Positions 1 through 5,524 of a DNA stretch of 11,427 nucleotides are shown here, piece after piece. The DNA lies in the NCBI GenBank assembly GCA_000434995.1, contig FR895321.1:1-11427 (forward strand). The letters run 5' to 3'. A program made the position numbers and the translations under genes. The notes below the pieces were generated by a model. That model did not search any database. It was not told the DNA's origin and saw nothing but the letters and a program-made list of their open reading frames with translations. This DNA comes from Firmicutes bacterium CAG:341 (lineage in GTDB: Bacteria; Bacillota; Clostridia; Oscillospirales; Acutalibacteraceae). The first letter of the stretch is position 1, and every line of letters starts with the position of its first letter.

Positions 1-150
1 CTTTACAAGGGAGGCAAAAAGGTTAATTTAATTTCGGGGTCCTCGAAAAGCGTGAGCTTTTTGGGGAGAGGAGAAATGAATGGAGTGTTTATTATAAATT
101 TTGTAAAATTTATTCAAACACGGAATTTCTTTAGACGAGGCGCGCTTTAG
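1..150 (+). CDS. possible 3' end of an unidentified gene (partial)
   Basis: Frame 1 is open from the first base to a TAG at 148-150, about 49 codons, while the other two plus frames close within 30 bases. A bidirectional-looking terminator follows 20 bases later, as expected after a gene end. The translated piece is basic and hydrophobic near its end and resembles no domain I know. An internal ATG at 76 sits only 2 bases after a GGAG-like stretch, so a separate 24-aa gene is unlikely. The same stretch carries an RNA-like hairpin (41-66), which argues that it may be non-coding instead. Low confidence. Confidence 0.22.
   Translation, partial: LYKGGKKVNLISGSSKSVSFLGRGEMNGVFIINFVKFIQTRNFFRRGAL
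41..66 (+). other. 11-bp hairpin with GUGA (GNRA) tetraloop
   Basis: Bases 41-51 pair with 56-66 around the loop GTGA. Two of the eleven pairs are G-U wobbles when read as plus-strand RNA but would be A-C mismatches on the minus strand. The loop fits the GNRA class only on the plus strand. This suggests a plus-strand transcript, either a structured RNA or a leader. A purine-rich AGAGGAGAA stretch follows at once. No known RNA family was recognised. Confidence 0.35.
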
Positions 151-168
151 CCGCTTTATCAACAGTCT

Positions 169-200
169 AAACTCCCGATGATAAATCATCGGGAGTTTTA
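169..200. terminator. intrinsic terminator between the left-edge transcript and cstA
   Basis: Bases 169-182 are perfectly complementary to 185-198, a GC-rich core flanked by A/T pairs, with a tight loop. On the plus strand the stem runs into TTTTAT. On the minus strand only a short TTTAG follows. It lies just past the cstA stop codon (204-206 on the plus coordinates), so it probably ends cstA transcription and also any plus-strand transcript coming from the left. Confidence 0.75.
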
Positions 201-203
201 TAC

Positions 204-1955
204 TTATTTAGCTAAAAATTCTTTAACTTCATCTATTTTCGCAATTCCTTGCTCATAGCCAAGTTCTTTTGTTTCTACTTCACTGTTCTTTTTGCTTTTT
301 GCATAACTTTTAAATGAGTTAACTACAATAATAAGAGCAAGAACGATAAGCGAAACTGCAACTACAAGCTGAATTACGCTTGCAAAAATATCTTGACCTG
401 CAGAAAGCGACTTGATAAGTCCGATTACACGCTGAACAAGTGCAGTAAATGTTACACAAAGCATAATAATCATAGGTGGGAAAAGCATCTTATTGCTTCT
501 GCCGGTAACCTTAAGGAATACACAAAGAGTGATAAGAACAAGTGCGCTCAAAAGCTGGTTAGCCGAACCGAAGAGCGGCCAAATTGTTTGATAGCCAATT
601 TTGGTAAGGACAAAACCGCAGGCAAGAGTTATGATTGTTGAAAAATATGTATTACACATAAGCTTTCTCCAAGGCTTTGCGTTTTTCATATCGTCAACAC
701 TGAATAATTCTTGGAAGCTCATTCTGCCGATACGGGCAACAGCGTCAAGAGTTGTAAGAGCAAGTGCAGAAACACACATAGTCATAAATACAGTTGAAAA
801 ATGAACCGAAAGTCCCATTTTTTCAAAAAAGCCTGCAACACCTGATGAGAAAATCTGGAAAGGTGTACCTACGGCCGGAACACCGTTTTTGGCGGCAGCA
901 CCTGCAACGCAAAGTGCAAGAACTGCAAGCACACTTTCAAGTATCATAGCGCCATATCCGACTTTAAGCATATCTTTTTCATTAGCAATTGTTTTTGAAG
1001 ATGTACCTGACGATACAAGTGAATGGAAACCTGAAACAGCACCGCAAGCAACTGTTACAAACAAAATTGGGAACATTGTACCGAGCTGTTCATTTTTAAA
1101 TCCGGTAAATACAGGTAAATTCATTGTTGGATGGCCGATTACAAGTCCTAAAGCCGCACCAAAAATCATACATACAAACATAATAGTAGTCATATAATCT
1201 CTTGGCTGTTTCATAAGCCAAATAGGAACAATTGCGGCAACAAAGATATATGCAAATACAATATAACTCCAGCCGTCTTTGCCGAGTGTAATAGGAACTT
1301 TAATTCCGATTGCAAATGAGATTACAATAAAAATTACACCTACAACAAATTCTTTCCAACCGGAAAAATTGAATTTCTTTTGGATAAGTCCGAAAAGTAC
1401 AGCAAATACCATAAACATAATTGATATCATACCTGCTGAACCATTGATTGAAGCATTAGGCAAAGGGGCACCGGTAACAGCGTCAAATGATGTAAATGTA
1501 CCTGAAACCATATCTGCAAATACTGCAATGATCAAAAGCGAGAAAAGCCAGCAGAAAAGTAAGAAAAGCTTTCTGCCTGTTTTGCCGATATACTTTTCAA
1601 TAAGCATACCCATTGATTTACCCTGATTTTTAACAGAGGCATAAAGTGCGCCGAAATCGGTTACCGCACCAAAGAATACACCACCGATAAGAATCCAAAG
1701 CAATACAGGAAGCCAACCAAACACAGCAGCCTGGATGGCACCGGTTACAGGACCTGCACCTGCGATTGATGAAAACTGGTGTGAAAATACAGTCCATCCG
1801 TTAGTAGGAACATAGTCCTTTCCGTCATTATACTTTACGGCAGGAGTTTCGGCTTTTGGGTCAATACCCCATTTTTTAGCAATATGCCTGCCGTATAAGA
1901 CATAGCCTAAGCCGAGAACAACAACAGCAATTAAAACAATTACAAGCGTGTTCAT
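204..1955 (-). CDS. cstA: CstA-family carbon starvation / peptide-pyruvate transporter
   Basis: Predicted polytopic inner-membrane transporter of the CstA family, 583 aa. E. coli members are linked to pyruvate or peptide uptake, and the substrate here is unknown. The N-terminus carries the family hallmark HQFSSIAGAGPVTG at about residues 61-74, after a first membrane helix and a short basic loop. Many further hydrophobic helices run to a lysine-rich tail, which matches the CstA core plus C-terminal five-helix region. I place the start at 1955 because AGAAGAGGG ends 5 bases before that ATG and CstA homology begins there. The same frame stays open upstream to 2141, but those 62 codons lie inside the leader RNA and its terminator hairpin and are not coding. 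The gene is monocistronic and controlled by the T-box leader upstream. Confidence 0.93.
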   Translation of the reverse strand: MNTLVIVLIAVVVLGLGYVLYGRHIAKKWGIDPKAETPAVKYNDGKDYVPTNGWTVFSHQFSSIAGAGPVTGAIQAAVFGWLPVLLWILIGGVFFGAVTDFGALYASVKNQGKSMGMLIEKYIGKTGRKLFLLFCWLFSLLIIAVFADMVSGTFTSFDAVTGAPLPNASINGSAGMISIMFMVFAVLFGLIQKKFNFSGWKEFVVGVIFIVISFAIGIKVPITLGKDGWSYIVFAYIFVAAIVPIWLMKQPRDYMTTIMFVCMIFGAALGLVIGHPTMNLPVFTGFKNEQLGTMFPILFVTVACGAVSGFHSLVSSGTSSKTIANEKDMLKVGYGAMILESVLAVLALCVAGAAAKNGVPAVGTPFQIFSSGVAGFFEKMGLSVHFSTVFMTMCVSALALTTLDAVARIGRMSFQELFSVDDMKNAKPWRKLMCNTYFSTIITLACGFVLTKIGYQTIWPLFGSANQLLSALVLITLCVFLKVTGRSNKMLFPPMIIMLCVTFTALVQRVIGLIKSLSAGQDIFASVIQLVVAVSLIVLALIIVVNSFKSYAKSKKNSEVETKELGYEQGIAKIDEVKEFLAK

Positions 1956-2006
1956 AAATACCCTCTTCTTTCTTAAATTATAATTTGCAGTCAAAAACTT
2001 ATGAGC

Positions 2007-2064
2007 AAAAAAACAAGCCTCCGCCCTGCAAAAACCGTTTCCGGTTTTCTGCAAAGGCGAAGGC
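2007..2064 (-). terminator. T-box-controlled terminator in the cstA leader
   Basis: On the minus strand a long GC-rich stem pairs bases 2064-2042 with 2039-2017, with a few bulges and a small AAA-containing loop. It is followed by TTG and a run of seven T (2013-2007). It lies 28 bases downstream of the T-box motif and about 50 bases before the cstA ATG. This is the off state of the switch. Confidence 0.88.
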
Positions 2065-2315
2065 ATAAACTTCTTTATTTTCTTGTGCTTTCGTGTTACC
2101 ACTTTGCTTGCCGATAAAATCGACCACTCATCCCCCGTCAATAACTAATTTATAGTAATTAACAGCGACTCAAATAACGGTGAGAACCGGTTTCAATTAC
2201 TCGCTTTCTTTCACTGAAACAGCTTGCAGGTGAGGGCAAAGCGTTCCTTGATGCTGTCTCGCACAGCCGGCAGCTTTCTGTAAACGGTGCTACGCCAAGT
2301 CATTTCCTGTTCATT
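2007..2315 (-). promoter_or_regulatory. T-box riboswitch in the cstA leader, probable tRNA-Leu (CUC) specifier
   Basis: Read on the minus strand, the leader has the T-box parts in order. ACAGAAAGCTG (from 2282) opens stem I, with a GCTG/CAGC side hairpin. CTCACCTGCAAGCTG (2234 down to 2220) aligns with the usual specifier-ACC-UCNGAGCUG pattern and makes CUC (2234-2232) the likely specifier. A CGGT-TCTC-ACCG hairpin (about 2189-2178) matches stem III. The T-box AAGTGGTAACACG (2104-2092) follows, then a strong terminator. The bulge UGGU calls for a tRNA with A73, which fits tRNA-Leu. In known T-boxes, uncharged tRNA pairs with the specifier and the bulge to stabilise the antiterminator. The T-box class is secure; the amino acid is inferred by alignment from memory. 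Confidence 0.88.
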
Positions 2316-2342
2316 GCTTTTGACTGTTAAATTTATGACTTA

Positions 2343-2371
2343 ATGGTAATACTAAAATTTCAATTTGTCAA
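2343..2371 (-). promoter_or_regulatory. cstA promoter
   Basis: On the minus strand a perfect TTGACA (2371-2366) is followed 17 bases later by TACCAT (2348-2343), which matches the -10 consensus at 4 of 6 positions. The start point would be near 2336, giving a leader of about 380 nt, which suits a full T-box. The -35 is strong and the -10 is weak. Confidence 0.6.
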
Positions 2372-2506
2372 ATATTTGTGTTAATTTTGTAAACTTGAAC
2401 AAATCGGTAGTTTTTTAAAAACCGTGTTTTGTACAATTTTGAAACTAAAATTTCATATTCATATCAATTGAAATAAAAAACATAGACTTTTTTCAATATT
2501 GTAAGC

Positions 2507-2535
2507 TTCAAAATCACTTTTTTAATAGTTATAAT
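2507..2535 (+). promoter_or_regulatory. possible plus-strand promoter in the cstA/tlpA gap
   Basis: TTCAAA (2507-2512) and a perfect TATAAT (2530-2535) are spaced by 17 bases. Transcription would start near 2542 and enter the hairpin at 2551-2625. It would end at a weak AT-rich hairpin with T-run (2624-2647). No plus-strand gene lies downstream, so the product could only be a short RNA or an antisense to the tlpA end. In a region this AT-rich a chance match is quite possible. Confidence 0.3.
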
Positions 2536-2550
2536 AGTTTCTTTTATGAG

Positions 2551-2625
2551 CCCGGTAGAGTACAAACATAATCTTGGATTAGCTGTTTAAACAGTCCAAG
2601 AATATGTCTGCACCCCCGAACCGAG
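2551..2625 (-). ncRNA. long imperfect hairpin, candidate structured RNA or 3' UTR element
   Basis: Four paired blocks nest around a perfect 12-bp palindrome at 2583-2594: 2551-2556 with 2620-2625, 2560-2570 with 2603-2613, 2572-2578 with 2595-2601, and the palindrome itself. A single mismatch and a 4-nt bulge separate the inner blocks. Read as minus-strand RNA, the imperfect pairs are G-U wobbles. Read as plus-strand RNA the same positions are A-C mismatches. That favours minus-strand transcription, as the 3' untranslated part of the tlpA operon. There is no T-run after it on the minus strand, so it is not a standard terminator. The rest of the gap 2372-2638 shows only AT-rich sequence with small inverted repeats. 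Confidence 0.45.
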
Positions 2626-2638
2626 ATATTTAAAATCT

Positions 2639-3601
2639 TTATTTTTTACTGTTTTCAATTGCTTCATCAATAAGTTTATTAAGTTGCTTTGCTTGTGATG
2701 ATGAAGTTATTGCACCAACAATTGGTTGACCTACAATATTTCCGTTTTTATCAACTACATATGTTGTCGGATATGAATAAAGACCTGAAGCAAATTTACC
2801 GGCATCACTCTTTGAATCAAACCAAACATTTTTGTAGGTAATACCTTTTTTAGTCAAAACATCCTTAGCCTCAGATATAGCAGTCTTGTCACCGTCAAGA
2901 GTAAATGAGTTAACACCTATAACGGTGCCGCCTTTTTCTGCAAGTTCTTTATTAAGCTTTTCCAAATCGCCAAGTTCACCTACACAAGGATTACAAGTAG
3001 TAAACCAAAAATTGATAACAGTTACATTGTTAGATGAGAAGATGTCATCACTGTTAACATCATTTCCGTCAAGGTCCTTACCCTTAAAGCTTGGAAACTT
3101 AGTAAGTTCGCTATTTTCACTTACCATACCTGCACTTTCAGCGTCAACACTTTCACCCTCGCTCGGCTTACTGCCACAGCCCGGATATTTTTGTTCCAAA
3201 ATTGTGAGTTTACCCTCAATTTCTTTAATTTGATTTGCACCGTCTTTAAGAATTTTCAACTCATCTGCAGTAAATTTATCTTTACCGTTTTCAATAGTAT
3301 TGAGCAAAAAGTCACCATAATTTGTTCCGTCTTCAATCATAGGAGTGTCCTTATTTGCTGACATAAACACTTTTTCCCAAAGCTGTGAATTACTTGTTAA
3401 AATTTCATTTTCTTTTTTCATAAGCTTTTGATAAAGTGCAGTTGCGTCATCTAAATCGCTTGGTTCACTTTCCATTAAATTTGAAATATCAGCAGTATTA
3501 TTTGACTGAGATTTGTCGTTATTTTTAGCTGTTGAACAAGCAACAAGGCTAAACATAAGCACTAAAACCATAAGTATAGTTAATATTTTTGATATTTTCA
3601 T
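2639..3601 (-). CDS. TlpA-like thioredoxin-fold lipoprotein
   Basis: Predicted membrane-anchored extracytoplasmic thiol-disulfide protein, 320 aa. The N-terminus is a lipoprotein signal with lipobox LVAC, so Cys22 would be lipidated. Residues about 40-140 form a charged, probably helical domain of unknown role. A serine-rich linker with a lone Cys142 follows. Residues about 166-320 are a TlpA/ResA-type thioredoxin domain with active site CNPC (Cys203, Cys206) in FWFTTCNPC and the cis-proline Pro278 in SYPTTYVV. The start is supported by GGAGGA 8 bases upstream, inside the end of the preceding gene. Only 5 bases separate the two genes, so they are co-translated. Its reductant is probably the neighbouring iron-sulfur membrane protein; its client is unknown. 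The redox fold is secure, the pathway is inferred. Confidence 0.9.
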   Translation of the reverse strand: MKISKILTILMVLVLMFSLVACSTAKNNDKSQSNNTADISNLMESEPSDLDDATALYQKLMKKENEILTSNSQLWEKVFMSANKDTPMIEDGTNYGDFLLNTIENGKDKFTADELKILKDGANQIKEIEGKLTILEQKYPGCGSKPSEGESVDAESAGMVSENSELTKFPSFKGKDLDGNDVNSDDIFSSNNVTVINFWFTTCNPCVGELGDLEKLNKELAEKGGTVIGVNSFTLDGDKTAISEAKDVLTKKGITYKNVWFDSKSDAGKFASGLYSYPTTYVVDKNGNIVGQPIVGAITSSSQAKQLNKLIDEAIENSKK

Positions 3602-3606
3602 AATTA

Positions 3607-4566
3607 TTATTCCTCCGTTGTTATATCTTTTTTGTTATTTATTTTAATATCTGTTTTATTGTTTTCTTTTACAGTGTTGCAAAGATTTTTTTCAGGCATA
3701 CCAAATCCGTAGTGAAAGCTTAGTGCGTCAGTAGGGCAAGCAGTTATACACTTACCACAACGAATACACTCAGTGCTGTTTGGTGTTTTTATTACATCAA
3801 CATCCATTTTACACGCTCTTGCACATTTGCCACAAGACACGCATTTATGCTCATCAACCTTTATTCCAAGCAACGACACCTTATTCATCAATGCATAAAA
3901 AGCACCGAGTGGACAAATCCACTTGCAAAACGGACGATAGAAAACCACACTCAGTACAACTACAATAATCAAAATAATAAGCTTTTGAATAAATTTATTT
4001 CCTAAAGCCGAGCGTATACCCTCATCAATAGCAGACAATGGAATTGCACCCTCAAGCACACCCTGTGGGCATATATATTTACAAAAGAACGGATCGCCCA
4101 TTCCGACATCATTAACCACAAGTATAGGTAGCAATACAACCGTCAACAGCAAGATGATATATTTTAAATATGTTAAAGGCTTTAGTTTTTTTGTTGAAAG
4201 CTTTTTACACGGTATTTTATTAAGCAAATCTTGAAGCCAACCAAACGGACACAAAAAGCCACAAATAAATCGGCCAAGCAACACGCCAAGCAAAATTAAA
4301 AATCCTGTTACATAATAGGAAAACTTAAATTTTGATGAGCCTACAACAGCCTGAAACGAGCCGATTGGACACGCACCTGACGCAGCAGGACAAGAGTAGC
4401 AATTTAGCCCCGGTACGCACACAGTCTTGCCATTGCCCTGATATATTCCGCCTTTAAAAAAATTAGGTAAATGAATATTTGTCAAAAGCGTTGCACCTGC
4501 CTGAATACAAGTACGAAAACGGCTTACAAACTTTGAAACATTCTTTTTTCTTTTATCCAATTCCAA
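3607..4566 (-). CDS. polytopic membrane iron-sulfur protein (NapH/CcoG-like ferredoxin)
   Basis: Membrane electron-transfer protein, 319 aa. Hydrophobic helices lie at about 82-105, 131-152 and 192-211. Three CxxxC(P) sites follow or flank helices: Cys102/Cys106, Cys162/Cys166 and Cys214/Cys218. The C-terminal third holds two ferredoxin CxxCxxCxxxC clusters at Cys242-Cys252 and Cys267-Cys277, then a polar tail. The first cluster ends in CK where CP is usual. An extra cysteine-rich stretch (Cys50, 56, 59, 66) near the N-terminus is not typical of NapH. The start is TTG at 4566, with GGAG 4 bases before it. A second TTG two codons later has GGAG at 10 bases and cannot be excluded. The gene overlaps the 3' end of the upstream small gene by 14 bases. 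Likely role: carry electrons across the membrane to the TlpA-like lipoprotein (inference). Confidence 0.88.
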   Translation of the reverse strand: MELDKRKKNVSKFVSRFRTCIQAGATLLTNIHLPNFFKGGIYQGNGKTVCVPGLNCYSCPAASGACPIGSFQAVVGSSKFKFSYYVTGFLILLGVLLGRFICGFLCPFGWLQDLLNKIPCKKLSTKKLKPLTYLKYIILLLTVVLLPILVVNDVGMGDPFFCKYICPQGVLEGAIPLSAIDEGIRSALGNKFIQKLIILIIVVVLSVVFYRPFCKWICPLGAFYALMNKVSLLGIKVDEHKCVSCGKCARACKMDVDVIKTPNSTECIRCGKCITACPTDALSFHYGFGMPEKNLCNTVKENNKTDIKINNKKDITTEE

Positions 4567-4699
4567 TACACTCCAAGCATATTCTTATTGCTTTGCTAAG
4601 CACAGTGTCTGCCTCACCACGCATTGCTCCATAGCACAGCATAACCACTCCAGCAACAAGGAAACCGATTTGAGATATTGCTTTTTTTACTTTGAACAA
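4553..4699 (-). CDS. small CXXC-motif membrane peptide (CD1871A family)
   Basis: A 48-aa protein: a basic N-terminus (MFKVKKAISQ), one membrane helix at about residues 11-26, and a C-terminus ending RICLECIGIG, so a CLEC pair lies just beyond the helix. I recognise this as the small CXXC family named after C. difficile CD1871A, which sits next to similar iron-sulfur and TlpA genes. I chose TTG at 4699 because AAGGGAG lies 8 bases upstream. An in-frame ATG at 4717 would give 54 aa, but the predicted transcript begins near 4721, leaving no room for a ribosome site. It is first in the operon and overlaps the iron-sulfur gene. The CXXC pair probably exchanges disulfides or helps assemble the complex; no function is established. 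Confidence 0.8.
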   Translation of the reverse strand: MFKVKKAISQIGFLVAGVVMLCYGAMRGEADTVLSKAIRICLECIGIG

Positions 4700-4727
4700 T
4701 TTAACCACTCCCTTCATTTTTCGCCTT

Positions 4728-4756
4728 ATTATATCACGAACGATATAAAATCCTTG
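4728..4756 (-). promoter_or_regulatory. promoter of the CXXC / iron-sulfur / TlpA operon
   Basis: On the minus strand there is a perfect TATAAT (4733-4728). The hexamer 17 bases upstream is CAAGGA (4756-4751), a poor -35 that falls within the left arm of the inverted repeat at 4747-4783. This layout is usual for activator-dependent promoters. A second short dyad, TATATC-N6-GATATA (4730-4747), overlaps the -10. Confidence 0.55.
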
Positions 4757-4783
4757 TTAAGAAAGAAATTTAACAAAGATTTT
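4747..4783. promoter_or_regulatory. inverted-repeat operator between divergent operons
   Basis: Left arm 4747-4760 and right arm 4770-4783 match at 13 of 14 positions as inverted repeats (AAAATC, one mismatch, TTGTTAA; then TTAACAA, mismatch, GATTTT), with 9 bases between. The centre (4765) is about 34 bases from each of the two flanking TATAAT boxes. The site also contains direct repeats TTAAGAAAG (4757) and TTAACAAAG (4770), 13 bases apart. OmpR-family regulators usually bind direct repeats, so the adjacent response regulator is the natural candidate ligand. Binding is inferred. Confidence 0.55.
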
Positions 4784-4808
4784 ATTTTTTTGTGTTATAA
4801 TCTATAAT
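4773..4808 (+). promoter_or_regulatory. promoter of the two-component operon
   Basis: Two overlapping -10 candidates occur, TATAAT at 4796-4801 and again at 4803-4808. Neither has a good -35: the expected position for the first (4773-4778, ACAAAG) is inside the right arm of the inverted repeat. This again suggests control by a bound activator, possibly autoregulation by the response regulator. Confidence 0.5.
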
Positions 4809-4849
4809 AAAGATATTTTACCAATAATACAAAGTGATAGGAGATATTT

Positions 4850-5524
4850 ATGCATATTTTAGTTGTTGAAGACGAGGTTGCTCTTTGTGACACAATCGTA
4901 AGAAGTCTTAAGCGTCTTGCTTACAGTGTTGATTATTGCTATGACGGTCAAAAGGCATTAGATATGCTTAGTGTTGAAAGTTTCGACCTTGTTGTGCTCG
5001 ATTTAAACCTACCTAATGTTGACGGAATGACAGTATTGAAAACTCTGAGACAAACAGACATTGACACAAAGGTTTTAATTTTATCGGCTCGTTGTGAGGT
5101 TGCAGACAAGGTTTTAGGATTAGATGAAGGTGCAAATGATTATTTAACAAAACCATTTCACTTAGATGAGCTTTCGGCAAGAATACGAAACCTTACCCTT
5201 AGAAAGTTCACTCAAAACGATATTGTTTTAAAATGTTCAAATCTTTCATTTAACACAAAAACACGCAAAGCAGATGTAAATGATGAAGAATTATCTTTAA
5301 CTCGCAAGGAAACAGGAATACTTGAATATCTAATGTTAAATCAAGGCAGACCTGTAAGTCAAGAGGAGTTGATTGAACACGTATGGGACAGCAGTGTTGA
5401 CAATTTCAGCAACTCAATAAGAGTGCACATTTCATCATTAAGAAAAAAGCTTCGTAATGCATTAGGCTATGACCCTATTCACAACCGTATAGGCGAGGGT
5501 TATGTAATGGAGGAGAAAAAATGA
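4850..5524 (+). CDS. OmpR/PhoB-family response regulator
   Basis: DNA-binding response regulator, 224 aa, cytoplasmic. The receiver domain covers about residues 1-115. It has the acidic pocket VVEDE (Asp8, Glu9), the phosphorylation site Asp51 in VVLDLNLP, the switch Ser79 and the conserved Lys101 in LTKPF. The winged-helix output domain covers about 125-222 and includes the recognition-helix segment with SIRVHISSLRKKL and the wing ending RIGEGYVM. AGGAG lies 6 bases before the ATG. The stop codon overlaps the kinase start (ATGA), so the pair is translationally coupled. Its most likely targets are its own operon and the divergent CXXC/iron-sulfur/TlpA operon, through the shared inverted repeat. 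The signal is unknown; an extracytoplasmic redox or envelope stress is a guess from context. Confidence 0.95.
   Translation: MHILVVEDEVALCDTIVRSLKRLAYSVDYCYDGQKALDMLSVESFDLVVLDLNLPNVDGMTVLKTLRQTDIDTKVLILSARCEVADKVLGLDEGANDYLTKPFHLDELSARIRNLTLRKFTQNDIVLKCSNLSFNTKTRKADVNDEELSLTRKETGILEYLMLNQGRPVSQEELIEHVWDSSVDNFSNSIRVHISSLRKKLRNALGYDPIHNRIGEGYVMEEKK

Noticed and set aside
889..1626. Two plus-strand frames of over 100 codons opposite cstA
   Set aside because: Antisense shadows of a firmly identified transporter, with no domain features of their own.
2405..2425. CGG...CCG hairpin near the cstA promoter
   Set aside because: A short stem interrupted by a bulge, without a T-run; no function can be supported.
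2545..2589. Fourteen-codon frame ATG to TAA inside the orphan hairpin, as a possible leader peptide
   Set aside because: No ribosome site before the ATG and no run of one regulatory amino acid.
4553..4717. 54-aa version of the CXXC peptide starting at ATG 4717
   Set aside because: The predicted transcript starts about 4 bases earlier, and the strong AAGGGAG lies inside that version, correctly spaced for TTG 4699.
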